Source: JBBROS01 sp965260935 (GTDB lineage Bacteria; Pseudomonadota; Alphaproteobacteria; Acetobacterales; Acetobacteraceae). Taken from it: 64,000 nt of DNA. Positions 18,193-26,894 of the stretch are shown here, one piece after another. The stretch lies in NCBI GenBank assembly GCA_965260935.1, contig OZ253374.1, forward strand, positions 2,108,001 through 2,172,000. Reading direction: 5' to 3'. Each line of letters begins with the position of its first letter. Positions within the stretch are counted from its first letter, which is position 1. A model generated the notes under the pieces. It was not told where the DNA came from, made no database searches, and worked only from the letters and a program-made list of their open reading frames with translations. Both the position numbers and the translations under genes were made by a program.

Positions 18193-19581
18193 TCAGCGCG
18201 CGGCCCGGGTCTGCGAGGCCATCGACCGCAGCACCGCTTGGGCTTGCTTAAGCTGGAAATCCGTATCCGGCTTGCCCGCGTCGAACTTCGGGAAGTCCTC
18301 CGGCGGCAGTTTCGGGATTTCCTTGGCGATCGGCGGCAGATCGGTCCGCGGCCCGGCTCCCTTCGGCAACTGCGTCCCGCCTTGGTTCCGCAATACCCGG
18401 TTCAGGTCCGCCTCGCGCTCCGGCCCGAAGTGCGCTGCTTCCTTGCGCGTCGCGTCCACCTCGATGTCCGGCGCGATCCCAAGCCCCTGGATGCTGCGCC
18501 CGGACGGCGTGTAGTACCGCGCCGTCGTTAAACGCATCGCCCCGTTGCCCGGCAGCGGGATCACCGTCTGCACCGATCCCTTGCCGAACGTCTGCGTGCC
18601 CACGACGATCGCGCGGTGATGGTCCTGCAGCGCCCCGGCCACGATCTCGCTCGCGGACGCCGATCCGCCGTTCACCAGCACGACCAGCGGCAGCCCGCCC
18701 GTGATGTCCCCGGATTTCGCGTCCCACCGCTGGCTTTCATCCGGGTGCCGCGCCCGCGTCGACACGATCTCGCCCTGGGTCAGGAAATCGTCGCTGACAT
18801 CCACGGCTTGATCGAGCAGCCCGCCCGGGTTGTTGCGCAGGTCGAGCACGAAGCCTTTCAGGTCAGGGCCTGCCTTTGCCTTGATGTCCTTCACGCCTTT
18901 GCGCAGCCCGGCATCCGTCTGCTCGTTGAACCCGGTCAGGCGGATGTAGCCCACGTCGCCATCCAGCCGCGACTTCGCGACCTGCGGCTTGATGACCTCC
19001 CGCGTCATGCTGACCTCGACGGGCGTACTCACCCCTTCCCGCTTGATCGTCAGCTTGATCGGGCTTCCGGGCGCGCCGCGCATCTTGTCCACCGCGTCGC
19101 TCAGCGTTAGCCCCTGCACGGTATGCCCGTCGAGCATCGTGATCAGGTCGCCCGCCTTGATGCCGGCGCGCGAGGCGGGCGTGTCGTCGATCGGGCTCAC
19201 CACCTTGATCAGCCCGTTCTCGCTCGTCACCTCAAGCCCAAGCCCGCCGAACTCGCCGCGCGTTTGCACCTGCATGTCTCGGAACTGCTTGGCGTTCATG
19301 TAGCTGCTGTGCGGGTCCAGCCCCGTCAACATGCCGTTGATCGCGTTCTCGATCAGTTCGCGGTCATTGACCGGCTCGACGTAGTCCGCCCGGACCTTCT
19401 CGACCACGTCGCCGAACAGGTCGAGCATCTTGTAGGCTTGCGCCCGGCTGCTCCCCGCCTGCTGCGCGAACGCGAACCCTACCGGCCAGCCGAACGTCCG
19501 GTCCAGCGCCCCCGTCAATGGCCCGGCCGCGATCCCGGCCGTGAACGCGACGCCCAGAAGCAGCCCAGTACGAAATTTCAT
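18193..19581 (-). CDS. S41 family C-terminal processing peptidase
   Basis: 462 residues with signal peptide (MKFRTGLLLGVAFTAGIAAG), a PDZ domain (about residues 95-175: ENGLIKVVSPIDDTPASRAG, DAVDKMRGAPGS), and the S41 catalytic core: VNGGSASASEIVAGAL carries the serine and FGKGSVQTV the lysine. CtpA-type proteases trim periplasmic proteins, including peptidoglycan hydrolases, which matches the EnvC-like gene directly upstream. The C-terminal tail after about residue 395 is poorly conserved. The 62-bp gap to the deacetylase gene contains no obvious terminator. Confidence 0.94.
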   Translation of the reverse strand: MKFRTGLLLGVAFTAGIAAGPLTGALDRTFGWPVGFAFAQQAGSSRAQAYKMLDLFGDVVEKVRADYVEPVNDRELIENAINGMLTGLDPHSSYMNAKQFRDMQVQTRGEFGGLGLEVTSENGLIKVVSPIDDTPASRAGIKAGDLITMLDGHTVQGLTLSDAVDKMRGAPGSPIKLTIKREGVSTPVEVSMTREVIKPQVAKSRLDGDVGYIRLTGFNEQTDAGLRKGVKDIKAKAGPDLKGFVLDLRNNPGGLLDQAVDVSDDFLTQGEIVSTRARHPDESQRWDAKSGDITGGLPLVVLVNGGSASASEIVAGALQDHHRAIVVGTQTFGKGSVQTVIPLPGNGAMRLTTARYYTPSGRSIQGLGIAPDIEVDATRKEAAHFGPEREADLNRVLRNQGGTQLPKGAGPRTDLPPIAKEIPKLPPEDFPKFDAGKPDTDFQLKQAQAVLRSMASQTRAAR

Positions 19582-19771
19582 GCCATCGATCCTCTCGGCG
19601 CCCGAGCGGGGCGCGGTAGCAAAGAGCGTAACACGCCCAGGTGAAGCTGTAGCAGAGCAGATAGGCTGAACAAACTTAAGCTCTTGTCATGTATCGCTCG
19701 CTTCGAACCTGCAAGCCCTGATTGCAACGGGGATGCGATTGGGGGTCAGGCGGGCAACTTGCAAGACATAG

Positions 19772-21031
19772 CTACCCGCGCGCATGAAGGAAGGGGGCCG
19801 GGTCAATCGGGGACCCGTCGTGCCGCAATTCGACGTATAGCGCCGGGCGCGGCCCGTCTCCGGCCGCGTCCCAATCCGGCATCACCCCCACCGGCTCGCC
19901 GGACAGGACCTTCGCCCCCGCCGCAACGTCGAGCCGCCCCAGCCCCGCCAGCACGAACGCGTAGCCGCCGCCGCAATCGAGGATGATCAACTGCCCGTAG
20001 CTCCGGAACGGCGCCGCGAACCGTATCCGCCCGGCGCAGGGCGCCACCACCCGCGCCTGCGGCGCCGGGCGGTATGAGATGCCGTTCGACGCTCCCGCCC
20101 CGGTGTCGTCGCCCCAGCCCCGCAGAACCTCCCCGGCCACCGGCTGCGCCAGCCCGCCGCGCGCGAAACCCGCGCCGGACGGTTTCGCGAGCGCCGCCTC
20201 CTGCTGCCGCGCCCGTGCCGCCGCCGCGTCCTGCCGACGCCGCTCCGCCCGGGCGGCCTCCTTCTCGGCTTGCGCCTCCGCCCGCGCCCGCGCCGTCTCA
20301 ACCGCGGCCAGCGCCGCCCGGATCGTTTCCGCTTTCGCGCCCTCGCTCGCGACCCGCCGCGCAGCTTCCGCCCCCGCCGCCTCCGCCTGCTCCCGCACCG
20401 CCTGGGCGTCGATGATCTGCCGGTCCAGCGACCGGGCCTGCTCCCCCTGCTCCGCACGGGCTGCCTTGAGCGGAGGCAACGCCGCCTCCACCGCCACCGC
20501 CGCCGCCGCCGCAGCGTCCTGTTCCTCGCGCAGCGACCGGGCCTCCCGCTCCAAGTTGCGCGCCATCCCGTGCAGCACGCTCAAGCCGAGCATCGCCTGC
20601 TCCGGCCCGGCCGGCGCGGCAAGCAGCGTTTCCGCGGGAAACAGCGCCAGCCGTTCGATCAACGGCAACACCGGCCCCAGCGCCCGTCCCTTAGCCGCGA
20701 GCCGGGCCGCCGCCGCATCCCGCAGCGCGGCCAACCGAGACACGTTGGCCGCTTGTGCCGCCACCTCGTCCTCGATCTGCCGTAGTTTTGCCGCGGCCTG
20801 CACCCGCAACGCCGCGAGCCGGTCCGCCTCGACGGCTGCGGCGGCGGCGGCTTGCTCCGCTTCCCGTTGCCGCGCCTGGGCTTCCGCCCGGTTCCGGTCG
20901 GCGTCCTCGGCGTCCTCTTTCGTCGGCTGGCTGGCCTGCGCGTCGGCCGCCTGACGGGCCTGGCGCGCATCGGCCTGCGGGCCAGGCCAGGCCGCCGCGA
21001 AACCCAGGCTAAAGAGAAGCAGCCGTCGCAT
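19772..21031 (-). CDS. EnvC-like periplasmic coiled-coil protein with degenerate LytM domain
   Basis: 419 residues with a signal peptide (MRRLLLFSLGFAAAWP), a long Ala/Arg/Glu coiled coil (about residues 30-270), then a LytM/M23-like domain (PVAGEVLRGWGDD ... GRIRFAAPFRSYGQLIILDCGGGYAFVLAGL ... ALYVELRHDG). The zinc ligands of active M23 peptidases (HxxxD and HxH) are absent: the first position reads GISYRP and the last YVELR. This is what is seen in EnvC-type activators of amidases, so the likely role is regulating septal peptidoglycan splitting. Its start overlaps the end of gpmI by 23 bp. Confidence 0.85.
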   Translation of the reverse strand: MRRLLLFSLGFAAAWPGPQADARQARQAADAQASQPTKEDAEDADRNRAEAQARQREAEQAAAAAAVEADRLAALRVQAAAKLRQIEDEVAAQAANVSRLAALRDAAAARLAAKGRALGPVLPLIERLALFPAETLLAAPAGPEQAMLGLSVLHGMARNLEREARSLREEQDAAAAAAVAVEAALPPLKAARAEQGEQARSLDRQIIDAQAVREQAEAAGAEAARRVASEGAKAETIRAALAAVETARARAEAQAEKEAARAERRRQDAAAARARQQEAALAKPSGAGFARGGLAQPVAGEVLRGWGDDTGAGASNGISYRPAPQARVVAPCAGRIRFAAPFRSYGQLIILDCGGGYAFVLAGLGRLDVAAGAKVLSGEPVGVMPDWDAAGDGPRPALYVELRHDGSPIDPAPFLHARG

Positions 21032-22559
21032 GGCCTCCCTGCCGCAGCAGCGACCGCCCGGTCATCTCCGGCGGCTGATCGATGCCCATCAAGGCCAGCA
21101 ACGTCGGAGCAAGGTCGCCGAGCCGCCCATCCGCGAGCGACGCGTTCCCAGGAGCGGCCAGCATGACCGGCACCGGATTGGTCGTATGCGCCGTGTGCGG
21201 CCCCCCGGTTTCCGGGTCGCGCATCAGCTCGCAGTTGCCGTGGTCCGCCGTCACCAGCAGCGCGCCCCCGGCTTCCGTGACCGCGTTCATGATCAGCCCG
21301 AGCCCATCGTCCACCGCCTCCACCGCCCGAACCGCTGCGGCCAGGTTGCCGCTATGGCCGACCATGTCAGGGTTGGCGAAGTTCAGCACGATCAGGTCAT
21401 ATGTTCCCGACCGGATCGCCTCGACCGCCCGTTCCGACAGCTCGGCCGCGGACATCTCGGGTTGCAGGTCATAGGTCGCGACCTTCGGCGACGGCACCAT
21501 GATGCGGTCCTCTCCCTCGTAAGGCTTCTCCCGCCCGCCGTTCAGGAAGTAGGTGACGTGCGGATACTTCTCCGTTTCCGCCATCCGAAGCTGCCGCTTG
21601 CCCGCTGCCGACACCACCTCGCCGAGCAGCCCGTTCATCGGCTGCGGCGGGAACAAGGCGTGCATGAACGGCGCCAGCGCGTCGCTATACCGGGTCATGC
21701 CCACCGCCCCGGCCAGCTTCAGCGTGCGCGGGCGCTCAAATCCATTGAACGCCGGGTCGAGCAGCGGCGTCAGCAGCTCCCTGATCCGGTCCGCCCGGAA
21801 ATTGAAGCTGAGGATGGCGTCCCCGTCGCGCATCCCGCCATACCCGCCGATGCAGGCCGGGATGACGAACTCGTCCGTGACGCCCTTGCCGTACGCGTCG
21901 TCCACCGCGCTCAACGCGTCGGCGAACGCCGGACCCTTGCCCTCGGCGATCGCATCGTAGGCCCGCTCGACCCGGTCCCACCGGTTGTCCCGGTCCATCG
22001 CGTAATACCGCCCGCTCACCGTCGCGATCCGCACGCCGCCCGGCAGCGCATCGCGCAGCCGTTGCAGGTCGTCTCCCGCGGATTGCGGTGGCACGTCCCG
22101 CCCGTCGGTGAAGGCGTGGACGTGCGTTGGTATCCGCGCGTCGTTCAGGATGCGCGCCAGCGCCGCCGCATGGTCCTGGTGCGAATGCACCCCGCCCGGC
22201 GACACCAGCCCCATCAGGTGGCAAGCGCCCCCTGACTGCTGCAACGCCTCGATCAGCCCCGTCAACGCCGGGTTCCGCGCCAGGCTGCCATCCTCCGCCG
22301 CCTGCCCGATGCGCGGCAGCTCCTGCATCACCACCCGGCCCGCGCCGATGTTGGTGTGCCCAACCTCCGAGTTCCCCATCTGCCCCGGCGGCAGCCCGAC
22401 ATCGAGCCCCGAGGTGCGCAGGAACGCTTGCGGCCCGCGCAGCAGCATCTCGTAGGTCGGCGCGTCGGCCTGGCGGACGGCGTTGTCGGCCGCGTCCTCG
22501 CGCCAGCCCCAGCCATCCAGGATGACGAGCATCACGGGGCGCGGGGGCGAGGCAGGCAT
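21009..22559 (-). CDS. gpmI: 2,3-bisphosphoglycerate-independent phosphoglycerate mutase
   Basis: 516 residues, standard length. Metal and active-site motifs: VMLVILDGWGWRE, the phospho-serine in QMGNSEVGHTNIGAGR, FTDGRDVPP, SGRYYAMDRDNRWDR, NFANPDMVGHSGN and LLVTADHGNCE. It interconverts 3- and 2-phosphoglycerate in glycolysis and gluconeogenesis using two metal ions. The ATG giving MPASPPRP was taken over an upstream ATG at 22616 in a non-conserved stretch. Placement next to rlmH and envC is common in Alphaproteobacteria. Confidence 0.96.
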   Translation of the reverse strand: MPASPPRPVMLVILDGWGWREDAADNAVRQADAPTYEMLLRGPQAFLRTSGLDVGLPPGQMGNSEVGHTNIGAGRVVMQELPRIGQAAEDGSLARNPALTGLIEALQQSGGACHLMGLVSPGGVHSHQDHAAALARILNDARIPTHVHAFTDGRDVPPQSAGDDLQRLRDALPGGVRIATVSGRYYAMDRDNRWDRVERAYDAIAEGKGPAFADALSAVDDAYGKGVTDEFVIPACIGGYGGMRDGDAILSFNFRADRIRELLTPLLDPAFNGFERPRTLKLAGAVGMTRYSDALAPFMHALFPPQPMNGLLGEVVSAAGKRQLRMAETEKYPHVTYFLNGGREKPYEGEDRIMVPSPKVATYDLQPEMSAAELSERAVEAIRSGTYDLIVLNFANPDMVGHSGNLAAAVRAVEAVDDGLGLIMNAVTEAGGALLVTADHGNCELMRDPETGGPHTAHTTNPVPVMLAAPGNASLADGRLGDLAPTLLALMGIDQPPEMTGRSLLRQGGHATAASL

Positions 22560-22622
22560 GGGCGGCTCCTGATGCGGGTTCTTTCGCGGTATGGCGGCGG
22601 CGGCGGGCTGGCGCAAGGCGTT

Positions 22623-23069
22623 TCAGCCCCGGTGATATGGATGTCCGCCCAGGATCGATTGCGCCCGGTAAAGCTGCTCGGCCAGCAGCGGGCGCACCAG
22701 CAGATGCGGCCAGGTCATCGGCCCCAGCGACAGCGCGTGGTCCGCCCTTGCCAGCACCGCGGCGTCTAGCCCCTCCGCGCCGCCGATCAGGAAGCAGACC
22801 GCCCGCCCGCTGCCGAGCCATCGCTCCAGCAACCGCGCCAGCCCCTCGCTGCCGGGGCACTCGCCGGAGGGCTCGAGCGCGACGGCGAACGCGTTCGGGG
22901 GCAGGGCGGCCAGCAGGCGCTCTCCTTCCCGCCGCTTAGCCTCCGCCGCGGCGCCCCGTCCTTCCGGTATCTCGACAACGCTGAGGGCGGGGCGAAGCCG
23001 GGCGTTGTATCGGGCAAGCAACTCGGTTTCGGGGCCGGATCGTTGCCTGCCGACGGCGATCAGGCGCAT
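22623..23069 (-). CDS. rlmH: 23S rRNA (pseudouridine1915-N3)-methyltransferase
   Basis: 148 residues of the SPOUT family: MRLIAVGRQRSGPETEL at the start, FLIGGAEGLDAAVLARAD (SAM-binding knot) and LSLGPMTWPHLLVRPLLAEQLYRA toward the end, finishing GGHPYHRG. It methylates pseudouridine 1915 in helix 69 of the large ribosomal subunit. In relatives rlmH directly follows rsfS; here about 1.08 kb with two plus-strand genes separates them. Confidence 0.94.
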   Translation of the reverse strand: MRLIAVGRQRSGPETELLARYNARLRPALSVVEIPEGRGAAAEAKRREGERLLAALPPNAFAVALEPSGECPGSEGLARLLERWLGSGRAVCFLIGGAEGLDAAVLARADHALSLGPMTWPHLLVRPLLAEQLYRAQSILGGHPYHRG

Positions 23070-23352
23070 GAGTCGAGAGTGCCTTTCAAATGTTTTTGGG
23101 CGTCAATGTCTGAAAAGCAAAAAGGTAAGGTGACTTTCGGTCAGCGCTCTCCTGCCAGCGTGCAGACTTATACCAGCAGTCCTTTCGGCTGACCGGTATG
23201 CGCGCCGGGTTGGCGGGCGGCGGCGCATGAAAAGCGATTCTGATGCCGGTGGCCCGATAGGGCGGCTGACATTAGGCTCGACAGGCATTTGAACCTTACA
23301 AAAGTCTAATTGATGCAAGTTTGCAAAGATCGAAAACTAAGCCGCAACTAGG
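23070..23352. other. lower-GC non-coding stretch upstream of rlmH
   Basis: 283 bases between the rlmH start and the first island gene. It contains A/T-rich patches (AAATGTTTTTGGG; GAAAACTAAGCCGCAAC) unlike the flanks. A 71-codon minus-strand frame (23103-23318) has no recognisable motif and is not called. The rlmH promoter and the promoter of the divergent plus-strand genes must lie here, but I could not place convincing boxes. Confidence 0.5.
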
Positions 23353-23631
23353 ATGCTTCTAATGGATAGAACATTAACTTTTTTCGGCTATTTTTGGTTT
23401 GGTTTAATTGTACTTTTGAATCTCATCGCTATTGTTGGTTTTTTCATAGATGCTCCGAACTTCTGGCAAGGCCTAACCCGTGTACAAGCTGTATATAGCC
23501 CATTCAACGTGGTAAATTTTGTCACGGAATTGATTTCAATCTCGCCGGGACTATTGGCGTTCCGGTGGCGCGATCGACGACGCGAATCAAGGCGCTCGAA
23601 GGTGTTGCCCTCCGGACAAGTAATTCAATAG
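23353..23631 (+). CDS. small inner-membrane hypothetical protein
   Basis: 92 residues. The first 35 residues form a strong hydrophobic helix (FFGYFWFGLIVLLNLIAIVG), a second amphipathic segment includes APNFWQGLTRVQAVYSPFNV, and the C-terminus is very basic (FRWRDRRRESRRSK). The coding sequence is visibly richer in A/T (many TTT, TTA, AAT codons) than its neighbours, which use almost only G/C-ending codons. An internal ATG at 23362 (MDRTLTFFG) is an alternative start. I do not recognise the family with certainty; it may have been acquired by transfer. Confidence 0.65.
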   Translation: MLLMDRTLTFFGYFWFGLIVLLNLIAIVGFFIDAPNFWQGLTRVQAVYSPFNVVNFVTELISISPGLLAFRWRDRRRESRRSKVLPSGQVIQ

Positions 23632-23658
23632 AAGAAGGAGTGACGAAGAGGTAAACGG

Positions 23659-24150
23659 GTGACGATGATAATTGCTGAGGTTAACCGGAGCCGGGTCACA
23701 GCCAGGATGGCTTTGCTGCTGCTGCTCGGAGCCGCCCCCGTCCCCGATCCTGTCCCGCTCAGCGCACAGCCCGGCACCTCCCTCGATGCCACGGCCCGAC
23801 GTCTTGTCTTGCGTGACCTCAGCGAATCACGCCAGCAAGGCGACCGTCCTCTCGTCCTGACCGGCTCCGCGCCTCTGGGCCGCAAAGGCAGCAAACCCGG
23901 CCTGTTCATTCAGCTGCAATCCGCCCGCGAGTGCGGCTCGGCGGGGTGCAGCACGTCGGTCTGGCTGCAACGGGGCAACGGGTGGGAACGCGTGCTGGAC
24001 GGCGTTGCCGGCAAGCTTTCCGTCTCGTCCAGATATACGCGGGGCATGGCAGACATCCTTGCCGGGAAAACCCGCTACGTTTGGAACGGCCGTGCGTATC
24101 ACGACCCAAGGCCTGCGCCGAAACTCGACCTCCGCCCGAAGAACCCCTAA
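23659..24150 (+). CDS. secreted hypothetical protein
   Basis: 163 residues from this start, but the conserved part probably begins at an ATG at 23707 that gives a signal peptide (MALLLLLGAAPVPDPVPLSA). The mature region contains a cysteine pair within SARECGSAGCSTSVWL, then LSVSSRYTRGMADI and a final YVWNGRAYHDPR. The cysteine pair suggests a periplasmic disulfide. Its stop overlaps the convergent rsfS stop by 4 bases. Function unknown. Confidence 0.68.
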   Translation: MTMIIAEVNRSRVTARMALLLLLGAAPVPDPVPLSAQPGTSLDATARRLVLRDLSESRQQGDRPLVLTGSAPLGRKGSKPGLFIQLQSARECGSAGCSTSVWLQRGNGWERVLDGVAGKLSVSSRYTRGMADILAGKTRYVWNGRAYHDPRPAPKLDLRPKNP

Positions 24151-24653
24151 GCCTCCGGCTCGTCCAGGTCCTCCCCCCACATCCGCTCCAGCGCATAAAG
24201 CGACCGGGCCTCAGGCTTGAACAGGTGAACGACGATGTCCCCCGCATCGATCAGCACCCAATCCGACCCGGCGCCTCCCTCGACCTGCACCCGCTTGATC
24301 CCGATCTCCCCCAGCTTCTCCTCAAGATGCTGGGCCATCGCCGCCATCTGCCGGTCCGCGATCCCGGTGGCGATAATCATCCGGTCCGTGAACACCGCGC
24401 GCCCGGCCAGGTCGAGGGCCACGACATCCTCGCCCTTATCCGCCTCCAGGCTCTCGACGATGACGGCTTGAATCTGGTCAAGCCGCGCCGGCTCGGCCAC
24501 GTCGGGCACGGGCGTCCCGCGCGGCGCCGCACGCGGACCGGCCGCGGCCGCTTTCTTACGCGGCGTGCCGGGCGTCTTTGCCGCCTCGGCCAAAACTGCC
24601 GGAGGCTTCGCAAGCTTGCGCTTGGACGGGGGCTTGGCAGCCGAGTCGCTCAC
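24147..24653 (-). CDS. rsfS: ribosomal silencing factor RsfS
   Basis: 168 residues. The RsfS core occupies about residues 55-165: VIVESLEADKGEDVVALDLA, MIIATGIADRQMAAMAQHLE, and DWVLIDAGDIVVHLFKPEAR followed by YALERMWGE. It binds L14 on the 50S subunit and blocks subunit joining when nutrients are scarce. The N-terminal ~50 residues are an Ala/Pro/Lys-rich, probably disordered extension not found in short RsfS proteins. It lies 27 bp after the nadD stop, matching the common nadD-rsfS order. Confidence 0.92.
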   Translation of the reverse strand: MSDSAAKPPSKRKLAKPPAVLAEAAKTPGTPRKKAAAAGPRAAPRGTPVPDVAEPARLDQIQAVIVESLEADKGEDVVALDLAGRAVFTDRMIIATGIADRQMAAMAQHLEEKLGEIGIKRVQVEGGAGSDWVLIDAGDIVVHLFKPEARSLYALERMWGEDLDEPEA

Positions 24654-24680
24654 GGGTTTTCTGGCTATGGCGTTGCTCCT

Positions 24681-25367
24681 TCAGGCAGGCCTTGTGCCAA
24701 GAACCGGGGCCGCCCGCAACTCTGCTTCGTCCGGCCGGGCGGCAACAAGCTGCCGTTCGCGAATTGCGGTCGCCGAAGCCGGATTCTGCCGCCCCGGCAG
24801 GAAGGTCCAAGCCGGAACCCGCAATCCGGCCAGCGCGGGAGCCGACCGTGCGGGCCGCAGCCAGGGCCGCAACCGCTGCGCCGCGAGGCTCGCCAGCGCG
24901 CGCTGGTTGTATGTCGGGCGCGGCATCACGGCGATGGGCATCGCCGCCGCGATCCCCATCCAACGCTGCCACCGCGGCAACTGCACGAGGTTGTCCGCAC
25001 CCATGATCCAGACGAACTGCACCCGCGGAAACCGGCATCGCAGCGTCCGCAGCGTGTCGAACGTATAACTCGTGCGTAATCGCCGCTCGATCGCGGTAGC
25101 GACGATCCGTCGCCCGTCGGTAATCTTTCGAGCGCTCTCCAGCCGCTTGCGCATCGGCGACATTCCAGCTGCCCGTTTCAGCGGGTTCCCTGGCGAGACC
25201 AGCAGCCAAACCTGATCGAGCCCGAGCCGCTGCAACGCGAGCCGTGCGATATGCAGGTGTCCTTGGTGCGCTGGGTTGAACGAGCCGCCCAGCAAACCCA
25301 CGCGCGTCCGCCGGCGGTCGCCCCAGCGCGGGATCGGGTCCGCGCCATCCCCGGCCGACGAGTTCAG
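24681..25367 (-). CDS. nadD: nicotinate-nucleotide adenylyltransferase
   Basis: About 228 residues. Nucleotidyltransferase motifs: VGLLGGSFNPAHQGHLHIA near the N-terminus, SPMRKRLESARKI, RTSYTFDTLRTL and VWIMGADNLVQLPRW. It forms nicotinate adenine dinucleotide in NAD synthesis. The start is odd: the conserved N-terminus LNSSAGDGADPIPRWGDRRR begins at a CTG that overlaps the proA stop as CTGA, and no ATG, GTG or TTG lies between there and the first motif except a GTG inside the motif itself. The end (after about residue 195) is Ala/Arg-rich. Confidence 0.9.
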   Translation of the reverse strand: MNSSAGDGADPIPRWGDRRRTRVGLLGGSFNPAHQGHLHIARLALQRLGLDQVWLLVSPGNPLKRAAGMSPMRKRLESARKITDGRRIVATAIERRLRTSYTFDTLRTLRCRFPRVQFVWIMGADNLVQLPRWQRWMGIAAAMPIAVMPRPTYNQRALASLAAQRLRPWLRPARSAPALAGLRVPAWTFLPGRQNPASATAIRERQLVAARPDEAELRAAPVLGTRPA

Positions 25368-26626
25368 GGCCGCACCTGACCCGTGCCCGTGACGACGTAA
25401 CGGAACGTCGTCAGTTGCTCCACGCCCACCGGCCCGCGCGCGTGGATGCGCCCGGTCGCAATGCCGATCTCGGCCCCGAACCCGAACTCGCCGCCATCGC
25501 AGAACTGCGTGCTGGCGTTCCAGAGGGCGACCGCGCTGCCGACGCGGGCCAGAAAATGCTCTGCGGCCACGGCGTCTTCCGTGACGATCGCCTCGGTATG
25601 CCCGCTGCCGAACCGCGCGATGTGATCCAGCGCATCGTCCGGCCCGTCGACCACGGCGACCGACAGCTTGGCATCCAGCCACTCGGTCGCGAAATCCTCC
25701 TCGGTGGCTGGCGGCAGGCCGGGCATTATGGCGCGCGCGCGCTCGTCAGCCACGAAGGCGCAGCCAAGCGCCGCCAAGTCCTGCACCAGCAGCGGCAGCA
25801 GGGACGGGGCTGCCGCCGCGTCGATCAACAACGTCTCGGTCGCGCCGCAGATGCCCGTCCGCCGCATCTTGGCATTGGCCATGATCGCGCGCGCCATCGC
25901 CGGGTCGGCGGCCCGGTGCACGTAGGTGTGGCACAGGCCCTCGGCATGGGCGAGGACAGGAACCCGGGCTTCGCGCTGCACCCGCTCGACAAGCGCGCGT
26001 CCGCCGCGAGGGATGATCAGGTCGATCGCCCCGCTCGCCCCTAACATGCTGGCCACGAAGCCGCGGCTCGAGCTTGGCGGCGATTGCACCGCGTCCTCGG
26101 GCAGTTCCACCGCGCGAAGCCCGGCGCGCAATGCGGCAAGGATCGCGGCGGAGGACTGCGCGCTATCCGAACCGCCCCGCAAGACAACGGCGTTCCCGGA
26201 TTTCAAGCACAACCCGGCCGCATCCGCGCCGACGTTCGGTCGGCTCTCGTAGATCATGCCGATGACGCCGATCGGCGCCGCGATCCGGCGGAATTGCAAC
26301 CCGTTGGGCCGCGTCCAGTCCGCCAAAATCCGGGCGAGCGGGTCAGGTAATGCCGCGATCTGCTCGAGGCTCGCCGCCATCGCCTCGATCCGGGCCGGGG
26401 TGAGCAGGAGCCGGTCTTGCATGGCCGATGAGCCGTGGAAACCCGCGACATCGGCTTCATTGGCAGCCAGGATGCCGGGCGTTGCCTCGCGAAAGGCATC
26501 GGCCTGGGCTCGCAACCCGGCGTTACGCTGGTCGTCGGAACTCGCAGCAAGGACGAGGGATGCTGCCCGGGCTCGTTGCCCGGCTTGTTGCAGCCACGTC
26601 TGACAGTGATCGGCGCTCTCATTCAT
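25364..26626 (-). CDS. proA: gamma-glutamyl phosphate reductase
   Basis: 420 residues, the usual length. Aldehyde-dehydrogenase fold with ProA marks: IGVIGMIYESRPNVGADAAG, LKSGNAVVLRGGSDSAQSS, DLIIPRGGRALVERV, the catalytic cysteine in MRRTGICGATETLLID, and FGFGAEIGIATGRIHARGP. It reduces gamma-glutamyl phosphate to glutamate semialdehyde in proline synthesis. Start at the ATG giving MNESADHCQ; an upstream ATG at 26686 adds 20 non-conserved residues. It is coupled to nadD. Confidence 0.95.
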   Translation of the reverse strand: MNESADHCQTWLQQAGQRARAASLVLAASSDDQRNAGLRAQADAFREATPGILAANEADVAGFHGSSAMQDRLLLTPARIEAMAASLEQIAALPDPLARILADWTRPNGLQFRRIAAPIGVIGMIYESRPNVGADAAGLCLKSGNAVVLRGGSDSAQSSAAILAALRAGLRAVELPEDAVQSPPSSSRGFVASMLGASGAIDLIIPRGGRALVERVQREARVPVLAHAEGLCHTYVHRAADPAMARAIMANAKMRRTGICGATETLLIDAAAAPSLLPLLVQDLAALGCAFVADERARAIMPGLPPATEEDFATEWLDAKLSVAVVDGPDDALDHIARFGSGHTEAIVTEDAVAAEHFLARVGSAVALWNASTQFCDGGEFGFGAEIGIATGRIHARGPVGVEQLTTFRYVVTGTGQVRP

Positions 26627-26703
26627 GCCGGCGCATTGTGGCGCGTGTCGAAGCATGGCGCCAGGGGCAGGAACCGCCTGCGACATCAGGTTCGAGGCAT
26701 ATC

Positions 26704-26886
26704 TCAGCCCTTTGCGCGGCGCGCCCGGCTTTCAGCCTCGACTTCGTCGACCGGTTTGCGTTCAACCCGCAACGTCCACCACCCTTTGGTGACGACCTCC
26801 ATATCCGGCGCCCGCACCTTCGTCATGGCGCCATCGTTACCATGAGCGATCGGGCGTATCTGGGGGCGATTATCTGTTTCTGACAT
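26704..26886 (-). CDS. small hypothetical protein
   Basis: 60 residues, charged: MSETDNRPQIRPIAHGNDG then APDMEVVTKGWWTLRVERKP and a basic end. It starts 8 bp after the stop of the membrane-protein gene on the same strand, which argues that it is a real last gene of the map-radC operon. No family is recognised and the protein has no signal peptide or membrane segment. Confidence 0.5.
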   Translation of the reverse strand: MSETDNRPQIRPIAHGNDGAMTKVRAPDMEVVTKGWWTLRVERKPVDEVEAESRARRAKG

Positions 26887-26894
26887 CGGCGACC

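Noticed and set aside
23103..23318. A 71-codon minus-strand frame upstream of rlmH
   Set aside because: No motif, no convincing start signal; lies in lower-GC sequence where an open frame of this length is not significant.
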